Source of the DNA: Larkinella insperata
GTDB taxonomy: Bacteria > Bacteroidota > Bacteroidia > Cytophagales > Spirosomataceae
Reading direction: 5' to 3'
Assembly: GCF_026248825.1 (NCBI RefSeq)
Contig: NZ_CP110973.1
Location: forward strand, 1,054,001 to 1,118,000
Length of the DNA stretch: 64,000 nt
Positions 43,147-52,158 of this stretch are shown one piece after another (the stretch's first letter is position 1; the number at the start of each line of letters is the position of its first letter). The position numbers were made by a program, and so were the translations under genes. Below the pieces are notes generated by a model. That model did no database searches, was not told where the DNA came from, and saw only the letters and a list, made by a program, of their open reading frames with translations.

Positions 43147-44625
43147 ATGAACTGTATTCTCGGCGTCGACATCGGAACCACGAACGTTAAAGCTCTCGCT
43201 TTTCATCCGGAATCCGGCGAGATCGTTGCGCACGCATCGGAACCATTAACCACCCTCAACCCGCAACCTGGCTACGCGGAACAAGACCCGGAAGAAGTCT
43301 GGAAGAAGTTGACGGACGTGCTGGAAGAGGTTTGCCGGGAAGTCGGGCAGCAAAAGGGGACCGTGGAAGCGGTGGGGTTCAGCGCAGCCATGCACAGCAT
43401 TCTGGCCGTTGACGACCACGGAAAGCCGCTTACGAACGCCATTCTCTGGTCGGACAACCGTTCGGAAAAACAGGCCGACGACCTGCGCCACGAGCAGGCC
43501 GAGCTGGGCAGGAGCATTTATCAGCAGACCGGTACTCCGCTGCACCCCATGATTCCGTTGTGTAAACTGGCGTGGTTTCGCGAAAATGACCTGCGGCTGC
43601 TACGACGGGCCACCGGCTGGATTTCAATTAAAGAATACATCTGGCATAAACTGACCGGCCAGTATCAGGTCGATTATTCGATTGCCACCGCCACCGGCCT
43701 TTTCGACAGCCAGCAGAAGGCGTGGTATCCGGTCGCCCTTGAGTATGCCGGCATTCGTCTGGAGCAGCTCTCGGAACCCGTACCGACCACCCACGCCGGT
43801 AAACTTACCAGTGCCAACCTGCCCAAAACCATAACGGACTGCCTGAACCCTGCAACCTTGTACATCGGAGCCTCGGATGGTTGCCTGGCCAATCTGGGCG
43901 CGGGGGCCATTGGGGCCGGTATTACCACCATCACGATTGGCACCAGCGGAGCGATCCGGCGCACGGTTCAGCGGCCGCTGCGCGACGATCAGGGACGGCT
44001 CTTTAGCTACATCCTGAACGTCGATGACAAAACCGACAAGAATTATTTCGTGGTGGGCGGACCCACCAACAACGGTGCGAACGTACTGCAATGGGTATCG
44101 GAGAAGCTGACGCAGTCGGAAACCGACGCGGTGCTGGAGGAAGCCCAAACGGTGCCGGCCGGTTCCGACGACCTGCTGTTTTTGCCCTACCTGCAGGGCG
44201 AACGGGCTCCCCTGTGGGATGCCGGAGTGCGTGGTTCTTACCTGAATGTCGACTGGCAGCACGGGCGGGCGCATTTTGTCCGGGCGGCTCTGGAGGGCGT
44301 GCTGTTCAATCTGCTCCGCATCGAGCGAATCCTATCACGGCATACCGGCCCAACGCAGGTAATTCACGCCAACGGCGGATTTGCCCAGTCTGAATTCTGG
44401 GTGCAGATGATGGCCGATATTTTTGGCGTCCCGGTCCGGCTCAATGAAAGCAACGAAAGCGGGTCCATTGGCGCAATTTTATTAACCCTGAAGGCCACCG
44501 GACGAGTTACATCCCTGGGCGACGCGATGCGCTACGTTGGTTTTGGCCGAACGTTCGAACCCGACGCCGAGTGCCACCGGCGGTATCGCCAGGTCTATCA
44601 GCGATTTGAGCAGGCACTGCCTTAA
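43147..44625 (+). CDS. gntK: FGGY family carbohydrate kinase, gluconokinase type
   Basis: 492-residue ATP-dependent kinase. Phosphate-binding motif LGVDIGTTNVKALAF at the N-terminus, substrate region GFSAAMHSIL and LWSDNRSEKQ, and the GTPLHPMIPLCKL segment characteristic of FGGY gluconate kinases rather than xylulokinases. The second ATP motif is TITIGTSGAIR, followed by FLPYLQGERAPLWD. It would phosphorylate gluconate made by periplasmic aldose oxidation. The ATG at 43147 is preferred since it starts the family N-terminus at MNCILGVDIG. rtcB follows after 14 bases, which may be chance cotranscription. Confidence 0.9.
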   Translation: MNCILGVDIGTTNVKALAFHPESGEIVAHASEPLTTLNPQPGYAEQDPEEVWKKLTDVLEEVCREVGQQKGTVEAVGFSAAMHSILAVDDHGKPLTNAILWSDNRSEKQADDLRHEQAELGRSIYQQTGTPLHPMIPLCKLAWFRENDLRLLRRATGWISIKEYIWHKLTGQYQVDYSIATATGLFDSQQKAWYPVALEYAGIRLEQLSEPVPTTHAGKLTSANLPKTITDCLNPATLYIGASDGCLANLGAGAIGAGITTITIGTSGAIRRTVQRPLRDDQGRLFSYILNVDDKTDKNYFVVGGPTNNGANVLQWVSEKLTQSETDAVLEEAQTVPAGSDDLLFLPYLQGERAPLWDAGVRGSYLNVDWQHGRAHFVRAALEGVLFNLLRIERILSRHTGPTQVIHANGGFAQSEFWVQMMADIFGVPVRLNESNESGSIGAILLTLKATGRVTSLGDAMRYVGFGRTFEPDAECHRRYRQVYQRFEQALP

Positions 44626-44639
44626 TCTTATCCATTGCC

Positions 44640-46055
44640 ATGAAACTAAAACTAACCGGTAAGGATCTGCGCAAGATTGGCTATCCGGAAGGAAAAGTCA
44701 TTAGCATTGCCATCAGCGTCATGCAGCAATCGTTCAAGCACACTTCCCATCGGGAAGCCCTGGAACTGCTGGAAAAAGTGCTGCAGAATCCGGCCGACTT
44801 TCTGGACATTGAAACCCTCGGAACCATTGCCGCCGAACTGGTTGAGAAGCCGGCTCCAAAGGTTACCGCCGAAATTCCGCTGCACGAAGAACGGAGGGAA
44901 TATACGGTTTTCGGGGCCGACCACATTGACACCGGAGCCATCAACCAGATGGAGATTGCCATGCGGTTGCCAGTAACGGTTGCCGGAGCCCTGATGCCGG
45001 ACGCCCACCAGGGGTACGGCCTGCCGATTGGCGGGGTCCTGGCGGCCCACAATGCCGTCATCCCGTACGGTGTGGGTGTGGATATTGGCTGCCGGATGTG
45101 TCTGAGCATTTACGACTTACCCGAAAACACGGTTTATGGCGAAACTAAAAAATTGAAAAACATCCTTCAGCGCGAAACCCTTTTTGGGGCGGGCCGGGAG
45201 TTCAGCAAGCCCCTGGATGATGCAGTGCTCGACCGGCCCGAGTTTCGACAGATTCCGTTGCTGCGCGGGCTGCACGACAAAGCCGTTCGGCAAATCGGTT
45301 CGTCGGGATCGGGGAATCACTTTGTAGAGTTTGGCATTGCCGAAATCACCGACCCGGACAACGAGTTTGGCATTCCGCTTGGCTCGTACCTGGCCCTCCT
45401 GTCGCACTCGGGATCGCGGGGCCTGGGCGCCAGCATTGCCAATCACTACACGCGCGTAGCGATGGAGACCACCCCGCTACCGGGTCAGGCCAAACACCTG
45501 GCCTGGCTGTCGTTGGACAGTGAGGCAGGACAGGAATACTGGTTATCCATGAATCTGGCCGGCGATTATGCTTCGGCCTGCCACCATCAAATTCACCACA
45601 AAATTGCCCGATCGCTGAGCCAGAAACCGCTGGCCGTTGTGGAAAACCACCACAATTTTGCCTGGAAAGAGCGCCACGCCGGTCCGGGTGCCGAGCCGCA
45701 GGAGCTGATTGTTCACCGCAAAGGTGCTACTCCGGCCGGTAAGGGCGTGCTCGGCATCATTCCGGGTTCCATGACCCAGCCCGGCTTTATTGTGCGGGGG
45801 CGCGGTGAAGCGACGTCACTGGATTCGGCTTCGCACGGAGCCGGGCGCAAGCTCTCGCGTTCGGCCGCGAAGAACAGCCTGACGTGGTCGCAGGTTCAGG
45901 ATGTCTTGAATCAACATGGAATTACGTTGCTCGGTGGGGGGCTCGACGAAGCGCCGATGGCTTATAAGGACATCAATCAGGTAATGAGTTTCCAGCGCGA
46001 CCTGGTTGATGTGGTAGGGCGTTTTCAGCCCAGGATTGTCCGGATGGACGATTGA
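44640..46055 (+). CDS. rtcB: RtcB family RNA ligase
   Basis: 471-residue GTP- and Mn2+-dependent enzyme that joins RNA 2',3'-cyclic phosphate or 3'-phosphate ends to 5'-OH ends, used in tRNA and RNA repair. The metal-binding Cys is in GVGVDIGCRM, with further ligands in GSSGSGNHFVEF, SHSGSRGLG and VENHHNFAWKE. The guanylylated His lies in SHGAGRKLSR. C-terminal LLGGGLDEAPMAYKDI is conserved. No archease gene is adjacent. Its stop TGA is directly followed by the reverse stop of the convergent sigma gene. Confidence 0.96.
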   Translation: MKLKLTGKDLRKIGYPEGKVISIAISVMQQSFKHTSHREALELLEKVLQNPADFLDIETLGTIAAELVEKPAPKVTAEIPLHEERREYTVFGADHIDTGAINQMEIAMRLPVTVAGALMPDAHQGYGLPIGGVLAAHNAVIPYGVGVDIGCRMCLSIYDLPENTVYGETKKLKNILQRETLFGAGREFSKPLDDAVLDRPEFRQIPLLRGLHDKAVRQIGSSGSGNHFVEFGIAEITDPDNEFGIPLGSYLALLSHSGSRGLGASIANHYTRVAMETTPLPGQAKHLAWLSLDSEAGQEYWLSMNLAGDYASACHHQIHHKIARSLSQKPLAVVENHHNFAWKERHAGPGAEPQELIVHRKGATPAGKGVLGIIPGSMTQPGFIVRGRGEATSLDSASHGAGRKLSRSAAKNSLTWSQVQDVLNQHGITLLGGGLDEAPMAYKDINQVMSFQRDLVDVVGRFQPRIVRMDD

Positions 46056-46610
46056 TCATTCCGCCACAAACCGTCGCTGATAGGCTTCAGCGACCTGATC
46101 GCGGGTGCGTTTCAGGCGCATTTTAACCGCGCTGTTGTTGATGTTGTATTGCCGCGCGATTTCTGAAATATCAATGTTTTCTATGTACTTAAGTTGCAGC
46201 AAGTCCTTTTTATCCGGCTCCAGCGTGTCTAAAACTACGGCTAGCTGACTCAGCATCAGATGCTTGCCATCGATCATATCCGCATCCGGAAAGTTTTCAA
46301 CGTCAACTTCATTCATCGATATTACATCCATCCGACCGGCCGCCCGGGCCCGTTGCCGACAGTAGTTCTGAGAAATGGCAAACAGCCAGGTTGAAAAAGC
46401 GGAGCGTCCCTGAAACTGATCAATTTTCACAAAAACCTGGAGAAAAATGTCGTGCGTATAATCTTCGGCTTTGATCGGATCCCGGGTGAATGCCAGACAA
46501 CTGCCGTATACTTTCTGCGCATACCGTTTGTAGATCGCAGACAAACATGCTGCTCGATTACTAACTAGGTAAGAACCAATGAGTTCTTCGTCGCATAACA
46601 GACCTTTCAT
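46056..46610 (-). CDS. ECF RNA polymerase sigma factor
   Basis: 184-residue sigma factor from the ATG at 46608-46610; one four codons upstream is equally possible. Region 2 is at about 20-90 (DPIKAEDYTHDIFLQVFVKI, then FSTWLFAISQNYCR). Region 4 is at about 125-180 with DISEIARQYNINNSAVKMRL as the helix-turn-helix. No FecR-like or other anti-sigma gene is next to it. It is divergent from the LytTR regulator across an AT-rich region and tail to tail with rtcB with no gap. Confidence 0.92.
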   Translation of the reverse strand: MKGLLCDEELIGSYLVSNRAACLSAIYKRYAQKVYGSCLAFTRDPIKAEDYTHDIFLQVFVKIDQFQGRSAFSTWLFAISQNYCRQRARAAGRMDVISMNEVDVENFPDADMIDGKHLMLSQLAVVLDTLEPDKKDLLQLKYIENIDISEIARQYNINNSAVKMRLKRTRDQVAEAYQRRFVAE

Positions 46611-46622
46611 CGGACAGAACAA

Positions 46623-47073
46623 ATTATAATGGTAAATATTTCTCTTTACTAATCAGGGTAAAAATTCCTTTGCGGCCTGCTTTATCAGACGTTAACTGTC
46701 TGCTATGTTACTGATTTTAGATGACGTTTGGGTACATATCCCTGCCCGTATACGCCAAACGAGCACAATAACCGTATCAACAGAGATTTAAACTGTACCA
46801 AATGGCACTCTTCAGCCAAAAATAGCCCTACTTAAGTATAATCACTTAACATTCAATTGTGCGATAACTTTACATTTGTTACCTATACCATAAATAATAT
46901 AACATAAACCCTTTCGGAGTGGACGGACTTAGCTAATTTCATATGTTGCTAACAGGTACTAATACTTTTTGACGAATTCTTTGGACAAACAAAACGTTTA
47001 CGTACATTTACTAGACGTCAAACGATGGTCAGCGCTAATTGTAAACTCTGTCAAATACCACATTCGCTCGCTT
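46623..47073. other. AT-rich divergent intergenic region
   Basis: About 450 bases between the divergent ECF sigma gene and the LytTR regulator gene. It is rich in A+T and probably contains both promoters. An in-frame TTG at 46969 would extend the regulator by 35 residues, but that stretch does not look like protein. Confidence 0.4.
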
Positions 47074-47784
47074 ATGAAATACCGCCATTGTCTCATAGTT
47101 GAAGATTCGGGTCCTGACGCGGACATGCTCAGAGAGTATCTAGCCCGAACGCCGTTTTTTTTACCACCCCAAGTATGCTCCAACCTATTGGAAGCAGCAA
47201 CCCTCCTGCAGCAACAGTCATTTGATCTTATTCTTCTGGATATCAAGCTTCCCGACCAGCCGGGCCTGGATCTTCTGCGGTTATTTCCAAGTCCCCTGCC
47301 CATCATCGTCACAACGGCTTATACCGACTTTGCCGTTGAATGCTACGACCTTTCGGTGGCGGATTACCTCCTCAAACCCTTTACCTTCAGCCGGTTCACC
47401 CGAGCCCTCAACCGCGCCCTGGGCGTTCAGTTGTCCTCCAACAGCTTGACGGAGGATAAATACATTTTCCTGAAAGTAGGACATTCCATGCAGCGTTTTG
47501 ATTACGACGCCATCGACTACATTCAGGCTTTCGGCACCTACTGCAAAGTATTTATCAATCAGAAAGTAGTGGTTGTCAACGAAATTATTTCTAACCTGGA
47601 AAACCTTCTTCCCAAGCAAAAATTTCTACGAATTCATAAGTCTTACCTGACGAATCTGTCCAAGATCAACAGCTATAATTACCGGAGCGTTGTTGTCGGT
47701 TCGGCCAAGATTCCCCTGGGGGCCTCCTACCGCGAGAAGTTTGAAGGCTTCCTGAGCCTGCTCGACCGCCGGTCGGAAGTATAA
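47074..47784 (+). CDS. LytTR family response regulator
   Basis: 236-residue two-domain regulator. Receiver domain 1-120: acidic pocket IVEDSG, acceptor Asp56 in LILLDIKLP, Thr in VTTAYTD and Lys in DYLLKPFTF. LytTR DNA-binding domain about 132-230 (YIFLKVGHSMQRFDYDAIDY, KFLRIHKSYLTNLSKI). It normally pairs with a LytS/YpdA-type histidine kinase, absent here. Acidic pocket has ED rather than DD. The ATG at 47074 starts at the receiver strand and is preferred. Confidence 0.92.
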   Translation: MKYRHCLIVEDSGPDADMLREYLARTPFFLPPQVCSNLLEAATLLQQQSFDLILLDIKLPDQPGLDLLRLFPSPLPIIVTTAYTDFAVECYDLSVADYLLKPFTFSRFTRALNRALGVQLSSNSLTEDKYIFLKVGHSMQRFDYDAIDYIQAFGTYCKVFINQKVVVVNEIISNLENLLPKQKFLRIHKSYLTNLSKINSYNYRSVVVGSAKIPLGASYREKFEGFLSLLDRRSEV

Positions 47785-47915
47785 GCGCCCGGCAAAAGCT
47801 CCTGGTCGTACGATGGTGAGGTTATTGATGCGTAACCGGTAGCAATTGAATCCCGTTTGACGCTAATCAAGCGGTGGATTTATTATCTTGCGCTCCCGTT
47901 TTTTACACCGACATT

Positions 47916-48800
47916 ATGTTTGTTGAAGCCATTGAACGGGTCGACTCTTTCGTGCGTCCTATCCTGTCGATCGTCCGGCGGTATGGCAGCAGCGAAGTGA
48001 TCCCGGCCTGTTCGACCATGTTTTTCGTGAATGAGCAGGCGTATGCCGTTACCTGTAAACACGTTGCCGAGCAACTGCTGCAGTCGGAAAACATCCACCA
48101 GAACTACCTGAAGTTTCAGGGAGAACGCCGTTCGATCATGCGGGCGCCCAATTCGGCCCGGCGGCTGGAAGATCTGGAAAAGAAATACAACCTGCGGCAG
48201 GAGAGCATCATCCAGATCAAAAATCAATTCGGAAGTTCGTTCGATCAGTCGTCGAGAATTACGTACCACCTGCACCCCACGCAGGATCTGGCAGTGATTC
48301 ATTTTGAAGGCTACAACCAGCTTAAATACAACTCCTGCGCAGTTTTTCTGCGCGACAGCAGCAAGATCAGGCAGGGCCGGAGCCTGTGCCGGCTGGGTTA
48401 CCCCTTTCCCGAATTTACCAATTACCGCTACAACGCTGAACGCGACGAGATCGAGTGGACCACCGACGGACGCACCAGCACCCCGCGCTTTCCCATCGAC
48501 GGCATCATCACCCGGCTGCGGGCGGAAAACAACGAGGTCGTGGGGATTGAAATGAGCACGCCCGGGCTGCGCGGACAAAGTGGCGGCCCGCTTTTTGATA
48601 CCAACGGTATTATCTACGGCATGCAGAGTTCAACGCGTCACTTACACCTCGGATTCGACATTGAAGACCGGGAAGTGATCGTTAACGGACGCCTGACGCG
48701 GGTTTCGAATTACCCGTTTCTGAACGTCGGGCAATGTGTTCACGTTGAGATCATCAAAAAATTCCTGCGGGAACTGAATATTAAATTTTACGAAGGATAG
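47916..48800 (+). CDS. Trypsin-like serine protease domain protein without signal peptide
   Basis: 294-residue protein with a complete chymotrypsin-fold triad: His49 in AVTCKHVAEQ, Asp124 in HPTQDLAVIHF and Ser222 in GLRGQSGGPLFD. A helical insertion (about 58-110) lies between the His and Asp. No signal peptide or membrane helix is apparent, so it is predicted to be cytoplasmic, which is unusual for this fold. The ATG at 47916 is preferred over an in-frame GTG upstream. Neighbours give no clue. Stand-alone cytosolic trypsin-like proteins occur in defence and stress systems, but no partner is adjacent. Confidence 0.8.
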   Translation: MFVEAIERVDSFVRPILSIVRRYGSSEVIPACSTMFFVNEQAYAVTCKHVAEQLLQSENIHQNYLKFQGERRSIMRAPNSARRLEDLEKKYNLRQESIIQIKNQFGSSFDQSSRITYHLHPTQDLAVIHFEGYNQLKYNSCAVFLRDSSKIRQGRSLCRLGYPFPEFTNYRYNAERDEIEWTTDGRTSTPRFPIDGIITRLRAENNEVVGIEMSTPGLRGQSGGPLFDTNGIIYGMQSSTRHLHLGFDIEDREVIVNGRLTRVSNYPFLNVGQCVHVEIIKKFLRELNIKFYEG

Positions 48801-48864
48801 ACCCGTTCTATCCGCCATTACCCAGAATACCTAGTAAGTGCTTATACCGTAACTTGAACACGTA

Positions 48865-49947
48865 ATGATTTCACAATTAACGGCGTATTCGTTGGAGACA
48901 CAAACCGAATCGGCGATTGACTTGCTTAAACGCCTTATAGCAACGCCTTCCTTCAGCCGGGAAGAGGACCGCACGGCCCTGGTAATCGAAGATTTTTTCC
49001 GGCAACAAAACATTCCTTACCGGCGGACCAAAAACAACGTCTGGACGCACAACCGCCATTTCGACCCGGCCAAGCCCACGCTGCTGCTTAACTCGCACCA
49101 CGACACCGTCAAACCCAATGCCTCCTGGACGCTCGACCCGTTTCAGCCCATCGAACGCGACGGCAAACTCTACGGCCTGGGCAGCAACGATGCCGGGGGC
49201 GCACTGGTGTCACTGATTGCCACGTTCTGCCACTTTTACCACAAGAAAGACCTGGCCTATAACATCGTGATGGCGGCCACGGCGGAGGAAGAAATCTCGG
49301 GCCGCGATGGTCTGGAACTGGTTCTGCCGGAACTTCCCCCCATTGATTTCGCCATCGTGGGCGAACCGACGCAAATGCACCTGGCCGTCGCCGAAAAAGG
49401 GCTGCTGGTGCTGGATTGCACGGCCAAAGGCAAATCCGGTCATGCCGCCCGCGACGAAGGAGACAACGCCATCTATTACGCCATCAAGGATATTGAGTGG
49501 CTGACGAGCAACCCGTTTCCGAAACTCTCGCCGACCCTGGGGCCGGTGAAGCTGTCGGTGACGGTCATCAACGCCGGTTCGCAGCACAACGTAGTGCCCG
49601 ACACCTGCACCTTCACGGTCGATGTGCGCGTGACCGAGCAGTACACCCTGGAAGAGATTGTCGACACGATTCGCCGGAATATCCGCTCCACGGTGCAGCC
49701 GCGTTCCATTCGGCTAAAGCCGTCGAGTATTCCGCTCGATCACCCGATTGTACGGGCCGGTATCCTGATGAACCGCGAAACCTACGGATCGCCAACCACC
49801 TCCGACCAGGCCCTGCTGGATTGTCCCTCGCTCAAATGCGGCCCCGGCCACTCCGAACGCTCACACACCGCCGACGAATTTATTTATTTGCGGGAAGTTG
49901 AACAGGGAATCGAGTTATATATTCGAATGTTGGAACAAATCCTGTAA
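48865..49947 (+). CDS. argE: M20 family deacetylase, ArgE-like (N-acetylornithine/N-acetylcitrulline deacetylase)
   Basis: 360-residue di-zinc amidohydrolase. Metal and catalytic residues: His and Asp in LLNSHHDTVKP, Asp in GLGSNDAGGAL, general base Glu and metal Glu in ATAEEEISG, Glu in VGEPTQ and the last His in PGHSERSHTADE. It removes an acyl group from ornithine or citrulline in arginine synthesis. argH at 54870 is 5 kb downstream on the same strand, which supports this role. manA starts 3 bases after its stop, so the two are cotranscribed. Substrate type (acetyl or succinyl, ornithine or citrulline) cannot be decided by eye. Confidence 0.88.
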   Translation: MISQLTAYSLETQTESAIDLLKRLIATPSFSREEDRTALVIEDFFRQQNIPYRRTKNNVWTHNRHFDPAKPTLLLNSHHDTVKPNASWTLDPFQPIERDGKLYGLGSNDAGGALVSLIATFCHFYHKKDLAYNIVMAATAEEEISGRDGLELVLPELPPIDFAIVGEPTQMHLAVAEKGLLVLDCTAKGKSGHAARDEGDNAIYYAIKDIEWLTSNPFPKLSPTLGPVKLSVTVINAGSQHNVVPDTCTFTVDVRVTEQYTLEEIVDTIRRNIRSTVQPRSIRLKPSSIPLDHPIVRAGILMNRETYGSPTTSDQALLDCPSLKCGPGHSERSHTADEFIYLREVEQGIELYIRMLEQIL

Positions 49948-49950
49948 ACC

Positions 49951-50928
49951 ATGCTCTACCCACTCACATTTGAGACCATTTTTAAAGACAAAATCTGGGG
50001 CGGCCAGAAAATAAAAACCGTACTGGGCAAAGATTTCGCACCCCTGCCCAATTGCGGAGAAACGTGGGAAATCTCCGGGGTTTCGGGTAATATCTCGGTG
50101 GTGGCCGAAGGTCCGCTGAAGGGGAAAAGCCTTCAGGAATTGTTGGAACACTACAAGGAAGAACTGGTTGGCAAGCACGTCTACGAACGGTTTGGCAACG
50201 AATTTCCACTGCTGGTCAAATTCATCGACGCCAACGACGACCTGTCGATCCAGGTACACCCGGACGACAAACTGGCGAAAGAGCGGCACAACAGTTTCGG
50301 GAAAACCGAGATGTGGTACATCCTCGAAGCCGACCCGGGCGCTACGCTCAACTCGGGGTTCAACCGGGAAGTAACAAAAGAAGAATACGTTAAAGCCGTT
50401 GAAGACAACACGCTGATGGACATTCTGAACATCGAGAACGTTCAGGCTGGTGACGTGTTTTTTCTGCCCGCCGGGCGTGTTCACTACATCGGGAAAGGCA
50501 TTCTGCTGGCCGAAATTCAGCAAACTTCCGACATTACGTACCGCATCTACGATTTCGACCGCACCGACGACAAAGGGCAGAAACGCGAACTGCATACCGA
50601 ACTGGCCGTCGACGCCATCAACTATAAACATTACGACCATTACAAAACGCAGTACGATGCGCAGCCGAACCACAGCGTCAACGCCGTGGCCAGCGACTAC
50701 TTCGTCACCAACGTCTTGAATTTCGATCAGGAAGTGCTGCACGACTACACGCACCTGGATTCATTCGTCATTCTGGTCTGCGTCGGCGGCTCCCTGACCG
50801 TCGAAACCGGCGAAGGCTACCGCATCCCGCTGAAAATGGGCCAGTGTGCGCTGCTCCCCGCTTCGACCAAGAGCGTCACCCTGGTGCCCGACGGCGACAT
50901 GACGGTTCTGGAATCCTACGTTCCCTGA
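49951..50928 (+). CDS. manA: Mannose-6-phosphate isomerase, class I
   Basis: 325-residue zinc cupin enzyme interconverting mannose 6-phosphate and fructose 6-phosphate. N-terminal LTFETIFKDKIWGGQKI and GETWEISGV are typical of the short Bacteroidota/Firmicutes form. Zn-binding residues lie in LSIQVHPDDKLAKE and the Glu of GKTEMWYILEA; AEIQQTSDITYRIYDFDR is the active-site loop. It follows argE by 3 bases. An inverted repeat lies right after it. Confidence 0.95.
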   Translation: MLYPLTFETIFKDKIWGGQKIKTVLGKDFAPLPNCGETWEISGVSGNISVVAEGPLKGKSLQELLEHYKEELVGKHVYERFGNEFPLLVKFIDANDDLSIQVHPDDKLAKERHNSFGKTEMWYILEADPGATLNSGFNREVTKEEYVKAVEDNTLMDILNIENVQAGDVFFLPAGRVHYIGKGILLAEIQQTSDITYRIYDFDRTDDKGQKRELHTELAVDAINYKHYDHYKTQYDAQPNHSVNAVASDYFVTNVLNFDQEVLHDYTHLDSFVILVCVGGSLTVETGEGYRIPLKMGQCALLPASTKSVTLVPDGDMTVLESYVP

Positions 50929-50929
50929 C

Positions 50930-51036
50930 GGAGTGATGAGGGATGAGTTAAGAAGGAAGAGTTTACCGCTCTGTTCGGTCATCCGCGAAGCGGCCCCGCC
51001 ACTCATCACTCATCATTCTTAACTCATCCCTCCTTT
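50930..51036. repeat. Intergenic inverted repeat, GGATGAGTTAAGAA type
   Basis: GGATGAGTTAAGAA (50941-50954) is perfectly complementary to TTCTTAACTCATCC (51016-51029). GAGTGATGAG (50931-50940) also matches CTCATCACTC near 51003-51012 in inverted sense. The element fills the whole gap between manA and the DMT transporter gene and ends at its start codon. Confidence 0.7.
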
Positions 51037-51480
51037 ATGAATCTTATCTATTTCATTTTCGCCTTTCTGGTTGGGGTGGCTACGAGTGTGCAGTCGGGCG
51101 TCAATTCCCAGTTGCGGCAGTTGGTGGCGCATCCAATTCTGGCGGCCATGATTTCATTTGGATCCGGTTTTCTGGTTTTGGCGGTTGCCAGCCTGGCACT
51201 GCGGGCTCCCGTACCGGCCTGGGAAACAATGCGCGAAATCAGTTGGTGGAAATGGACCGGTGGGCTCCTGGGCGCTATTTACGTAACCACGGTGATCATT
51301 ACCGTTCCGCGAATTGGCGCGGGAAACATGCTAAGTCTGAGCGTGGCCGGTCAGTTACTGGCCGCCGTGATTCTCGACCATTACGGCTTGCTCGGGTTCC
51401 GGGAACACGGGCTGACGGTATGGCGGTTGGCGGGTGTGCTGCTGATTGTGCTGGGGGTGGTGCTGGTTGTGAAGAACTAA
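51037..51480 (+). CDS. Small DMT family transporter (YdcZ/DUF606 type)
   Basis: 147-residue membrane protein with five predicted helices, half the size of normal drug/metabolite transporters, as usual for the DUF606 group. Typical segments are GVATSVQSGVNSQLRQLV and GGLLGAIYVTTVIITVPRIG. Such half-size proteins dimerise. The start codon is embedded in the end of an inverted repeat. The PD-(D/E)XK protein gene follows after 8 bases. Confidence 0.88.
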   Translation: MNLIYFIFAFLVGVATSVQSGVNSQLRQLVAHPILAAMISFGSGFLVLAVASLALRAPVPAWETMREISWWKWTGGLLGAIYVTTVIITVPRIGAGNMLSLSVAGQLLAAVILDHYGLLGFREHGLTVWRLAGVLLIVLGVVLVVKN

Positions 51481-51488
51481 CGCAAATT

Positions 51489-52067
51489 ATGATCAAATAC
51501 CGTTTTTATCCAACGCTGCTGAACGTCTTTTCCCGCTACCTGGCCGGGGGCAATTTCTCACAGCAACAGTTGCTCGATACCATCAACCGGGTGCCAACGC
51601 CCACCACGGCGGCTCAGGAACGCGGGGTGCGGTTTGAGGATGCGGTTGTCAAAGGCGAGCAGGAAGAACGGTTCAGCGCCGACATTCTGGAGAAGTTTCG
51701 GCGGTATCTGCCCCGGCCCATCGTCGAAACGCAGGTCTATTGCCAGTACGAAATCGACGACGTGCTGTTTTACGGGTACGTTGATCTGATCGGGAAATTC
51801 AAAGCCGTTGACATCAAAACGACGGCTTCGTACCAGCATCCGCGCTACACCTTCAACCACCAGAACCTCTACCTGCACGCGCTCAAAAAACGCGGTATCC
51901 GGCTGATGGAATACCTCATCACGGATTTCAAGGACGTGTACGTCGAAAGTTATTCGCTAACGCATCCGATTGAAAAACAGCTTGAAGAAATCCGGCTGTT
52001 CAAACAATTTCTGGAAGAACACCGGGAGCTGATTACCGACCCGAAGATTTTTGTGAATCCGGAATGA
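51489..52067 (+). CDS. PD-(D/E)XK nuclease-like protein
   Basis: 192-residue protein with the core of the PD-(D/E)XK fold: Glu in RGVRFEDAVVKG, Asp in FYGYVDLIG and the D-x-K pair in KAVDIKTTASY, then the helix QNLYLHALKKRG. The pattern resembles RecB/Cas4-type nuclease domains. No helicase or CRISPR gene accompanies it. The ATG at 51489 lies 8 bases after the transporter stop. DNA processing is inferred; a non-nuclease function is possible. Confidence 0.75.
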   Translation: MIKYRFYPTLLNVFSRYLAGGNFSQQQLLDTINRVPTPTTAAQERGVRFEDAVVKGEQEERFSADILEKFRRYLPRPIVETQVYCQYEIDDVLFYGYVDLIGKFKAVDIKTTASYQHPRYTFNHQNLYLHALKKRGIRLMEYLITDFKDVYVESYSLTHPIEKQLEEIRLFKQFLEEHRELITDPKIFVNPE

Positions 52068-52158
52068 GTAGAACGGGTTGTTATCCGGAGTTTATCCGAA
52101 AACGTCAACGTTAAGCGGAGTTTCGGATCAACTTCGCGAAGAAATCCCCTGAAAAACC

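Noticed and set aside
43147..44625. Xylulokinase assignment for the FGGY kinase
   Set aside because: The GTPLHPMIPLCKL segment is typical of gluconate kinases and no xylose isomerase gene is adjacent.
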